Source: Adenophora triphylla var. japonica
Lineage: Eukaryota > Streptophyta > Magnoliopsida > Asterales > Campanulaceae
NCBI GenBank assembly: GCA_022495995.1
Contig: JAFEMH010002327.1
Location: 1-64,000, forward strand
DNA: 64,000 bases
Direction of reading: 5' to 3'
Of this stretch, positions 55,218 through 64,000 are shown piece by piece. The position numbers were made by a program, and so were the translations under genes. The notes under the pieces are model-generated. The model worked only from the letters and a program-made list of their open reading frames with translations. It made no database searches and was not told where the DNA came from. Position 1 is the first letter of the stretch; the number at the start of each line of letters is the position of its first letter.

Positions 55218-56204
55218 TGAAATTGTCAATGGCTTGACTGGAAAGAGATGTTACCGTAGATGTTACCCAACACCTTGGTTAACACACTGACGGACAGCAC
55301 ACACACACACTCCGAAATAAAACAACTTTAAAAGAGTTTTGCAGCGGAATTAAAAGACACAAGAGTTAATTTTCTCAAGTTATATAATTATATAACTTGA
55401 GGATAGCTCAAAAGCCAAGACTTTATCTTCACTATATAAATGATTACAAAAGCCGAAAGTTTCCTAACTCTATTACAAGTAGAAAACGAATAGATCAAAA
55501 CACAAACCCTATTCTACCCAAAACACAATCAAGTCCAAAGTACTTGAGAGTGGAATAACAAAGTATGGGAGAAAGGGCAAAAGGAACCAAAGATGTGTTT
55601 TGTCTCTTGTGCAAGGAGTGTGAAAGATGTGTGTAATTGGTATATCTTCAAGTCTCCACACCTTGCCTATTTATAGTCTTCAAATAACTTGAAGGCTACT
55701 CAAAATAATAGCCTTGGGGCTGTTTAGGTCGTCCATGAAGAGTGGGGAGAGTGGCCAAGCTTGCTCCTTAATTTTCGAGCATGACTTGGTCCATTTCCTT
55801 AATTGTAGCAACCATATGCTTGATGCCCAAGTCCTAGCTTCACTCTCTTGTACTCCCATGCATTCTCAGCCTTGTACTCATTAATAAACAGCAACCAACC
55901 TTGGACTTAGTCTTCACCACGTTTTCCTTAAAAAACAATAAGATAAGACTTTGTCAAAGTTACACATAAATTCCCTATTTATGCGTAACTCTTCTCCAAC
56001 TTCATTCCATGTTTCTAGCAACTAATCCAACCTTGTTATAACCTGAAATATAGACCATAAAACATATACATCTTGCAAATAATATTATACATTATGATAT
56101 AAATAAATATGGAAAGAATTATTAAATTACAAATCATTCCAGTTCGGGTAACACCCAACTGCCAGTGACAACACCTGTGGTAACACCCACAGTCTGCACT
56201 AACA
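55218..56204 (-). repeat. 3' LTR of the Copia element (987 bp)
   Basis: It matches 60761-61747 base for base as far as I could read. The minus-strand purine tract ATGGGGGAGAT (about 56205-56215) adjoins it. The minus-strand TATA-like TATAAATAGGC lies at about 55667-55677. Confidence 0.95.
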
Positions 56205-56573
56205 ATCTCCCCCATAATTTATAATTTCTTTCCAAACTCCAAAGTGCTGGTACCTGCAAGATTATGTTAGTCATACATGGTATAACAAAGTATCTCCCCA
56301 AAGATTAACTTCCCCATAATTAGAGGAACTAACCGAAACTTATGTTTTATCGAAAATACTAATTATAAAAACAAGTTTCACAAAAACAAGATTTTCAAAT
56401 AACTAGTATTTAAAACCAAAGATAAAACATAGAGTTTAAACAAAAACAAATACCAACCACCAAAGTATCAAAGTCTGAACAAACAAACCAAGATACGAGT
56501 TGTTCCAAAACAAAGACATAACAGAAATCATTTTTTCAAACCAAATACCAAATACCTCAAGTAACCACCAACA

Positions 56574-56897
56574 TCACTTTGGACCAGCACTATCTCCCCC
56601 TGTTTGGGATGAGATTAACTTGAACTTCTTTTCTTGTTGAGATGTGCCGTACGTTGGGAAGAGAAAGGCTTTCCTTTTGGTTTTCTTGGTTGGAGGAACG
56701 GGTGGGAAAGATGGAACAACCGTTGGAAAAGGTTGAGCCACCGAGGTAACCAATGGAGGTTCAAGAATTGACAAGGCCATACTAGGTGAAGCCATCTCAG
56801 TCAACACAGGAGATGTGTCCATGGGATAGGTAACACTTGAGACAACACCTGGTGATTGCTCCAATGGTGCAGTATTAGTTTTGGATGGAGAAGCCAT
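56574..56897 (-). CDS. Small Copia ORF of unknown function (107 aa)
   Basis: It opens at 56897 with MASPSKTNTAPLEQSPGV, is Pro/Ser/Thr/Val-rich, and has a basic patch KKTKRKAF near residue 75 that could act in nuclear import. It has the same strand as the element and lies near its 3' LTR, where Sireviruses may carry an extra ORF. No family recognised. It may be a captured fragment or leftover coding sequence. Confidence 0.45.
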   Translation of the reverse strand: MASPSKTNTAPLEQSPGVVSSVTYPMDTSPVLTEMASPSMALSILEPPLVTSVAQPFPTVVPSFPPVPPTKKTKRKAFLFPTYGTSQQEKKFKLISSQTGGDSAGPK

Positions 56898-58130
56898 GGT
56901 TGGAGATTTAGGAATTAGGTTGAGAAGAAATAGGAAGATTTTTTATTTAGGAAAGGTTGAGATAGAGAGAGAGGACGGTGAGAGAGATAGAGAAAAAATA
57001 GGGATTAGGTAGGATTTAAATGAGAATAGAAATTAAACTTAATTTGATCTCTATTTACACTCCTAGATTTACTCAACTTCTCCCCCTATTTACTTGCACA
57101 CAAAATAAATACAAACTCCCCCATGCCAATCAAAACAACCGGCCATTATCTTTTAATTTTTTCTTTTTTTTAATTTTTTTTTTTAAAATTTTTAAATTTT
57201 TTTTTTTCATTTTCAGTTTTTTTTTTTTTTAAGTATATATAAAGAAAAACGAAAATAAAAATAATAAACACAACAAATATACCAAGTCCATATGGTTTTT
57301 GAAAATCAAATCCCTATATTTTAGGACTTAGTTATTTGGTTAGTTTATCAAAGATAAAATAGGTTTGTTAAAGACTTTTTCAAACTTTGTAAACTCTTAA
57401 TCAGTTAAAAGACTTTCAAAGTTTAAGAACTTAAATAACATAACCGAAAATAAGGAATAAAAAAATAATATAGCACATACAAATATGTTAATGGCAATGA
57501 TGGTAACACCTAGGATAACACATATGATAAAAATCCCTTGATAAATATATTCAGTTTCAAACACTTGAGGCATAATAAGCTGAGCATTTTAAACACTTTA
57601 GGCATAACAAGCTTGTTAGACCACGAGGCATAGCAATTTATAAAATTCTTTTACACTTCTTTAAACAAGAAAGCATCGTAGTAACGAGCTCCGTGCTTCG
57701 AGTTTTATTTCAAGTGTAAAGACCAAGTGATTTATGCCTTTCAAGTAGGGTACACTGTAGTAGCGAACTCCATGTCCCTAATACTTAGCATAAATCACCT
57801 CATACATTCTCATTGGCAAGAGTACATCGTTGCAACGAACACCGTGCCCCGAGCTCGAGAGAATAGTATGGATAAATGCCTTTGCCTTTTATTTATCAAA
57901 AAATTAGTGACTTTGTCACTTTAAGCATATGAAGGGAGTTTTATCAAGTGTGTTATACAGGGTGCTATCCTACCACAACAAAAAAGTCAGCATGTGCAGC
58001 TGTAAGATCTAAGATTACTAAAATAACAAAACGACAGATTTTTTTTTTTTTTATTATATTTTTTTTAAATAAAGAAAATAATAATAAAAATTAATGAAAC
58101 ATAATATACAACAAAATAATCCAGGAGTTT
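56898..58130 (-). other. Non-coding AT-rich region in place of RT-RNase H
   Basis: Long T and A runs (57160-57230, 58030-58060), no RT motif in any frame. Three loose copies of a GTAxxxACGAACTCCGTGCCxxGAG phrase at about 57675, 57756 and 57830 are spaced about 75-80 bp apart. AGGCATA(A)CAAGCT recurs at 57568-57630. Confidence 0.7.
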
Positions 58131-59851
58131 TTAAATGAAACAAGAATCAAGAGATTTTTTCAAACTAAAAAATCTCTCATGGTTAAAACCTTGAATCAAA
58201 AAATCATTTTTTAATTCATTAACAACCTTTTTATATTCAAGTTTAGAAACAAAACAAGAGTGATTTACCTCAACATATTTTACCATGTCTCGGTAATTTA
58301 CCGGTTCCTTGTGTCTTGTTTGTATCCCATCATTCAAATCCCCGATCACCTGGCTTATAGGATGATTCTTTTGAATTCTCAAAGGGGGATCCCTCCTCAC
58401 TGGATCATTAACTCCATTGGAGTTATTATCATCTTCATTTTCTGCACTTGGATCGATTTTTGGTGTTATCTCTAGTGTTGCCGTATCAATGACAACACTT
58501 GGTCCAACACCAGACTCAACACAAGGACCAACATTTGAGGTAGCACTTTCTTCAGCAACTTCTTCAAGTTGTTCAACCCATATTATAGGAGTGTCTACAA
58601 CTGATTCACCTGCAATGCTAGCCAAATCATCAAACAAAATATTTGCATACACTTGAACGATTCTCAATCTCAAATTATACACACGAAATGAAAGACAATT
58701 TTGAGAATATCCAAGAAAAATGGCCTTGTCACACTTAGAGTTAAATTTACCTAAATGATTTCGATCATTCAATATGAAACAAACACACCCAAAAATATGG
58801 AAGTAATGAACATTAGGTTTCTTCCCATTCAAAATCTCATAGGGTGTCATTGTTGTACCAGGTCTTAAAAAAACTCTATTAGAAATGTGACAAGCCGTGT
58901 TAAACGCTTCAAATTTCAAAATCTTTTCGAAATACTTTTGGAAAACATCATGACACGGGACATTTTTAGTAAGATCCTATTTTTCTTTTTGGGCACCCAA
59001 TTTTGTTGGAACATTTTAGAGGTCGAAAATTCATGGTGAATTCCCTTTTTCTCACAAAAAGTAGAAAAGGAAACATTATCAAATTTTTTTCCATGATTAG
59101 ATCTTATACGAAAAATAGGTGAGCAAAACATGTTTTTGATTTTGAAATGTAAGAATTTAAACTTATCAAAAGTTTCAGATTTTTCTTTTAAAAAATAAAT
59201 CCAAGTAAACCTAGAAAAATCATCCACAATGACATAAGAATACCTCTTACCTCCCAGACTATCTACCTCAATTGGACCCATTAAGTCCATGTGCAAAAGT
59301 TGAAAACAATGTGTTGTTCCAAAGTGTTGCTCTTGATGTTGGGCAACACTGTGGGTAACACAGGTTTGCTTATATTTAAGGCAATCCCTACACACATATT
59401 TATCTTTAAAAATCAATTTGGGAATTCCTTTAATAGCATCAAACCTAAAAAGTTTCTCCAAATCTGTAATGGAGATGTCCCAATTTTGATGCCACAAAAT
59501 TGTGTCATCAATTTTTGCCGAATGGCAAACTTGTTTGTCTTCAACAAGATAACAATTGTCACTAGACCTAGTTCCTGTCATCACACAATTGTTAGTACAA
59601 TCAAAGACTTCACAAGTATTTTTGTTGAATTTTACCTCTAAGTTGTCATCACAAAGTTGGCTAATACTAATTAAATTAGCTACAAGCCCATCTACATGCA
59701 AGACATTCTTTAAAGAAGGAAATCCAGAGACATTAAGTGTTCCTTTACCAATTATGTTACTCCTACTACCACCACCATAAGTTACACTATCACCTTGAAC
59801 TAGTTCATAATCTTTTAAAAACTTTTTGTTCCCGTCATATGGCGTGAACAA
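58131..59851 (-). pseudogene. Copia protease C-terminus and integrase
   Basis: The first frame (59851-58916) follows the protease site FDSGCSRHMT (about 59875-59845) and reads the GAG-pre-integrase domain (NVLHVDGLVANLISISQLCD, DTILWHQNWDIS) and integrase core (LLHMDLMGPIEVDSLGGKRY, YVIVDDFSRFTW). The second catalytic Asp, in the usual RSDHG, is Asn (RSNHG), and the catalytic Glu of VERKNR is Lys (PKKKNR). The second frame (58919-58131) holds the C-terminal part (TPYEILNGKKPNVHYFHIFG, FLGYSQNCLSFRVYN) and stops where RT would start. Confidence 0.9.
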
Positions 59852-59989
59852 CCACTATCAAAATACCATGAACCTTCCACATTTGTTTTCAAGGTAGTAT
59901 AAACGACATCACACCTCGATTAGGCTTAAATTTCCCGACTTCTTACTTGGATTTTTAACCTTCGACTTTACGTGTTATCTTGAGTCTTT

Positions 59990-60626
59990 GGGTAACACCT
60001 CGGGTAACACAGAGACGGACTGTTTTTTCAAAAGAGTTTGACAACTTTTCTTAACATGTCCAGAAGTGTGACAATACTTGCACACTTTCTTTTGTACGAG
60101 GTTTCATTAGGAGAAAAATGTTCATTTGTTAACTTGTTCTTTAATAAAACACATTTTATCATCCTTATTAGCCAAAGTAGAAGTGATTGCTTTTAAAGAC
60201 TCTTGGAAACCAATACCGCCTTGGGAGGTTTACTCATACCAAGGATTTCATCCAACTTGGAAGATCCCTTGTTGAGCTTCTTGAATGTGGCCTCGGCTAA
60301 AGTTAGTTTGGCCTTGACTTTGTCCGGCTCCGCATCCTTCTTGGTAAGTTGGACCTCTAGCTTAGTCATGCCCTCTTTCAACTTCGAACTTCATTGGTCA
60401 AGACCACCACCTTTTTATTCTCCTTCTTCCATTCTACAAGCAATTCCTCATAGAGGTTCTTCAATCCAACAATGAGCTCATCCTTACTAAGCTCATCCTT
60501 TTGCTCATCTTCACGTGAGCTTCCTGCATCCATGTTAGTTGAACACATAAAACAAACAACATTAAGAAAACTGAAATTGTTATACTGCCGGATGTTATCT
60601 CGTGTTAGCCCCGGCTTGGGTAACAC
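59990..60626 (-). pseudogene. Copia Gag remnant
   Basis: Frames from 60626 and 60381 give an acidic start (MDAGSSREDEQKDELSKDEL), a long Lys/Glu coiled coil ending in SSKLDEILGMSKPP, and a zinc knuckle CKYCHTSGHVKKSC (about 60095-60050). The usual N-terminal Gag domain of Copia elements is missing, since this begins only about 130 bp from the LTR. A stop separates the two frames. Confidence 0.75.
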
Positions 60627-60746
60627 TCAAGATAACACTTTCAGTGTCCGAGTCACAAACCGTGACAAGCATAGCTGTTTGGTTAGGATTTGCAGGATCA
60701 AAAGCCATGACAACTGGACCAAGCACTTAGTATCGTCAAGTGACCT

Positions 60747-60758
60747 GCTCTGATACCA
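60747..60758 (-). promoter_or_regulatory. Primer binding site of the Copia element
   Basis: The minus strand reads TGGTATCAGAGC, the initiator tRNA-Met complement, 2 nt from the LTR. Confidence 0.93.
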
Positions 60759-60760
60759 AT

Positions 60761-61747
60761 TGAAATTGTCAATGGCTTGACTGGAAAGAGATGTTACCGT
60801 AGATGTTACCCAACACCTTGGTTAACACACTGACGGACAGCACACACACACACTCCGAAATAAAACAACTTTAAAAGAGTTTTGCAGCGGAATTAAAAGA
60901 CACAAGAGTTAATTTTCTCAAGTTATATAATTATATAACTTGAGGATAGCTCAAAAGCCAAGACTTTATCTTCACTATATAAATGATTACAAAAGCCGAA
61001 AGTTTCCTAACTCTATTACAAGTAGAAAACGAATAGATCAAAACACAAACCCTATTCTACCCAAAACACAATCAAGTCCAAAGTACTTGAGAGTGGAATA
61101 ACAAAGTATGGGAGAAAGGGCAAAAGGAACCAAAGATGTGTTTTGTCTCTTGTGCAAGGAGTGTGAAAGATGTGTGTAATTGGTATATCTTCAAGTCTCC
61201 ACACCTTGCCTATTTATAGTCTTCAAATAACTTGAAGGCTACTCAAAATAATAGCCTTGGGGCTGTTTAGGTCGTCCATGAAGAGTGGGGAGAGTGGCCA
61301 AGCTTGCTCCTTAATTTTCGAGCATGACTTGGTCCATTTCCTTAATTGTAGCAACCATATGCTTGATGCCCAAGTCCTAGCTTCACTCTCTTGTACTCCC
61401 ATGCATTCTCAGCCTTGTACTCATTAATAAACAGCAACCAACCTTGGACTTAGTCTTCACCACGTTTTCCTTAAAAAACAATAAGATAAGACTTTGTCAA
61501 AGTTACACATAAATTCCCTATTTATGCGTAACTCTTCTCCAACTTCATTCCATGTTTCTAGCAACTAATCCAACCTTGTTATAACCTGAAATATAGACCA
61601 TAAAACATATACATCTTGCAAATAATATTATACATTATGATATAAATAAATATGGAAAGAATTATTAAATTACAAATCATTCCAGTTCGGGTAACACCCA
61701 ACTGCCAGTGACAACACCTGTGGTAACACCCACAGTCTGCACTAACA
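60761..61747 (-). repeat. 5' LTR of the Copia element (987 bp)
   Basis: Same length and, by reading, same sequence as 55218-56204. Ends are TGTTAGTGC...AATTTCA on the minus strand. Minus-strand TATAAATAGGC at about 61210-61220. Confidence 0.95.
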
Positions 61748-61859
61748 GATGAAAATAGGGGCAAAAAAGTAATTAACCTCAATGGCATTTTTGTAATTTT
61801 TTCAAATGGGGTATACTAATAGGAATTGGGGGTTTAAATAGTAACTCTCGTTACTTAAT

Positions 61860-63167
61860 GTCAGGGTGGTACTACTTAATGCCAGGGTGGCTATAGCGAG
61901 TATATTTCATTTATACCATATAGCAATCAAGTTTAACTTGATAAACAAATATATATATCATTATCAATCGACTAAATCGGTGTATCAAATTAGTTGGTAC
62001 TATTGATACTCAATTGGTACGATTGATAATAGTCTCTACTAATTACTAATTAAAGGCTTTCTTTTTTCTAAAGAGCAATTTCTATAACTAACAGAATATG
62101 AACTGGAGTTCCTAACAAAATTGAAAAAGGAGTTCCTAGAACTAGCAGAATACTGCTCTCTCTTATCTTTTTTATTTTTATCGTTAACGAGAAGGTAATT
62201 TGAGAAATAATTTTATGTTGATTTGATTATACGAATAAATATCTAAAAATTGTTATTGATAGTATTTAAAATAGTGTATCGATTACAGGTTTTAAATTTT
62301 CAATAGAATAATTAAATAAACCTAAAATAATTACTCAAAATACCTTTGTGTTTATGACAAAAAAGTGGAAAAATCATTTTGGTAAGGAGGGAATAATTTT
62401 CATCGGTAAGGTAAGCAGCAAAAGCCAGGAGTGTATAATTTCCTTAGCCAGGCAATAAACTCAAATAACAATCAAAGATAAATATTATTAAGGATATTCA
62501 TGTCAATTGTTTTGGTATATGATTGGCATGTATTTTAGCTGCTTTGAAAAGCCATATACTCGTATTAGGTTCTCTATTCAAGTAATTCAGCTCTTATGCT
62601 AATTGTTAGCTGAGCACTGACTTTACTAAACATTATACAGATTTTTGCTCTTAATTCCAAAAAAGAACGATTTCATATATACACACCTATTTAATATTTA
62701 TATGAAAAATTAATATTTTTTAAGACTTTAATTGATACTTAGTATACCCACCAATATTACATTTATTTACAATGTACCAACCAATTATACAGAACTGTAC
62801 CAATATTTTGGTATATCGATTTTCACAAATCAATTATAATTGATACAATTAATACACAAGTTGATTGGTACGAATTTAAAAAATTTGCCCGAGTAATTTT
62901 GGGCCTCCTAACATCCTACTATAAGCAAAAGAGTAAATCCCACTCTAACAAAATAAAGGAGTAAGTGATTCTACTCTATTTTTTTTCTTTAAATTTTAAA
63001 TACACGATTATTATTCATATTTATAAGATTTGTACAGGCTGTTGGACTACTTGACAATCCTTTTTTTTTTTTTTTGTTAATTGAAAAGGGCATTTGCCCC
63101 TAAATTTAATTAAAATAAGTCATAAATAAAAGGAGGAATAGACCCTAGCATCAAAGTACACGAAAAA
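61860..63167. other. AT-rich intergenic stretch
   Basis: No gene. Short words TTGGTAC and TTGATA(C/A) recur at 61980-62040 and 62740-62880 without a clear period. TACTTAATG(T/C)CAGGGTGG is doubled at 61852-61891. Confidence 0.5.
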
Positions 63168-63624
63168 TCTCTATATATATAAAAGCAAAGAAGCCAATGT
63201 TTTTTCTCCAAAAGACAAGGGTATTTTTGTAATTTCACGTCATGGCAAAATTGAAGATATAGCATCAACGGTTGACATGACAGGCTCTGATTAGAAGAAT
63301 ATTAGGCGCGTGCAGTACAGGCGCCGACATAGGCGTGTGTACACAGACGGTTTTTCACACACAGGAAAATGCCCGTGTACGCAGGTGGAGAAGTGGGGAT
63401 ATCTCAATTTCCACAATAGAAAAAGAAAGTGAAATGGCCTTGTCTTGGTATATAATGAGTCCTTGGCCAAGGTTAGCATAATCATTCGGCCGTGACATTG
63501 CTAGAATTGGTCGGCCTTGGCCGTGGCTTAGGATTTTTTCAAAAAATAATTTTGTTAAAAATTTATTTTAAAAACCTAATTTGTAAAAAAAAAAATTAAA
63601 AACGGTTAAAACCGGTATAACCGG

Positions 63625-63800
63625 TAAACCGTAATCGGTTAAACACAAACCAAGTCACAATCGGTCAAACACAACCCAAAGCACAATCGATCAAACACAA
63701 ACCAAGGCTGCAAGGCACAATCGGTCAGCAAACAAATTAATTCAAAAAATCAAACGACCAAACACAAACTAAGGCTGCAAGGCACAATCGGTCAGCAAAC
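63625..63800. repeat. Short tandem repeat (CACAATCGGTCAAACACAAA type)
   Basis: Five or six loose copies of GCACAATCG(G/A)TCAAACACAAAC with variable spacing (about 25-50 bp), some with AAGGCTGCAAG between them. Confidence 0.75.
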
Positions 63801-63804
63801 TACC

Positions 63805-63966
63805 CACTTGACTTGGAGGCTTTGCCGGCAGCGATTGAAGTTGCAAAGGTTACCGGAGAGTTCGGATTTCGGTGGTGAGGATGATTCGGTTGATGAGAAG
63901 GCAGAGAGATTTTATGAAGAGATTAGAAAACAGAGGAGGGAGTCATTTCCGCAGCTCATGAATTGA
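63805..63966 (+). pseudogene. C-terminal gene fragment, DUF761-like
   Basis: An open phase reads RLKLQRLPESSDFGGEDD, SVDEKAERFYEEIRKQRRES and FPQLMN before a TGA at 63964-63966. The DEKAExFYExxxxQRR pattern recalls the C-terminus of plant DUF761 proteins. No start is visible. It may be a fragment carried by the possible Helitron or a terminal exon. Weak evidence, from memory of the motif. Confidence 0.35.
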
Positions 63967-64000
63967 ATGCTAGAAAGATTGATTTTTGTTTGAGGTTATT

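Larger units (their letters stand above)
55218..61747 (-). mobile_element. Copia (Sirevirus-like) retrotransposon, very young, non-autonomous
   Basis: Two 987-bp LTRs (55218-56204, 60761-61747) that I could not tell apart by reading, a perfect 5-bp duplication GATGA (55213-55217, 61748-61752), an initiator-Met PBS and a purine tract. The inside keeps a Gag zinc knuckle, protease and integrase but has no reverse transcriptase or RNase H. It lies upstream of the MULE transposase and separates it from the right end. The Sirevirus affinity comes from the Gag-like coiled coil and is tentative. Confidence 0.95.
50485..61849. mobile_element. Mutator-like element (MULE) carrying PMD and transposase genes, with nested Copia
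   Basis: A perfect 9-bp duplication GTTACTTAA (50476-50484, 61850-61858) flanks inverted ends GAGGGTTACTATTTAAACCC (left) and GAGAGTTACTATTTAAACCC (right, inverted), which agree for about 45 bp. Inside are a plus-strand PMD gene and a convergent FAR1/MULE-type transposase. Removing the Copia element at 55218-61752 leaves about 4.8 kb. The duplication length and transposase place it among MULEs. Confidence 0.93.
63168..64000 (+). mobile_element. Possible Helitron 5' part
   Basis: TCTCTATATATATAAAAGC at 63168 follows an A and looks like a Helitron 5' end. No 3' hairpin plus CTAG-T is seen before the window ends, so the right limit is unknown. A fragment of a possible gene lies inside. Confidence 0.4.

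Noticed and set aside
1..64000. tRNA, rRNA or organelle insertions
   Set aside because: No recognisable tRNA cloverleaf, rRNA or plastid/mitochondrial gene was seen; the tRNA-like words are retrotransposon primer sites.

Overview
This window is nuclear DNA of a flowering plant, probably a eudicot. The signs are nested LTR retrotransposons of plant-specific lineages, plant mobile domain genes, spliceosomal introns, and one clear plant linker-histone gene. I cannot name the species. I see no prokaryotic, organellar, rRNA or tRNA features.

1-29058: two large Tat/Ogre-type Ty3/Gypsy elements, one inside the other. Element A is cut by the left window edge. Its 3' half carries two antisense gene remnants, a 34-bp tandem array and a 3' LTR (7120-7552, resumed at 26139). 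Element B (7553-26138) sits inside that LTR and is complete in structure: LTRs of about 1.6 kb, a PBS, a wrecked gag-PR-RT-RH-INT, two antisense genes (DUF7745-like and plant mobile domain, PMD), a 50-bp tandem array and a second LTR. In both elements the palindromic box just upstream of the LTR TATA is found again upstream of antisense genes. A third related Tat LTR (D, 29059-about 31900) forms an inverted repeat.

32700-39483: a minus-strand chromovirus (element E) with initiator-Met PBS and chromodomain. One LTR holds a 1009-bp hAT-like insert and the other a 190-bp Helitron. Each LTR gives the empty site for the other's insertion.

39484-45591: a foldback element of about 0.5 kb, a full-length but dead RTE-type LINE with an 11-bp target duplication, and a 1010-bp hAT-like element with a perfect 8-bp duplication and a gene-leader-like interior.

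46170-47600: the one evident working host gene, a two-exon histone H1 with histone octamer, CCAAT and TATA boxes. An unassigned stretch with a tandem array of about 116 bp follows.

50485-61849: a Mutator-like element (MULE) with a 9-bp duplication. It carries two convergent genes, PMD (+) and FAR1-type transposase (-). The first intron of each holds the same 32-33-bp GTCGGCC minisatellite in the same sense. A very young Copia/Sirevirus-like element (55218-61747) sits inside it. Its two 987-bp LTRs look identical, yet it lacks reverse transcriptase and has a mutated integrase.

The last 2 kb is AT-rich and holds a Helitron-like 5' end, a short repeat and a possible gene fragment. The main theme is the PMD/DUF7745 genes carried as cargo by two unrelated transposon classes, with repeated palindromic regulatory modules.
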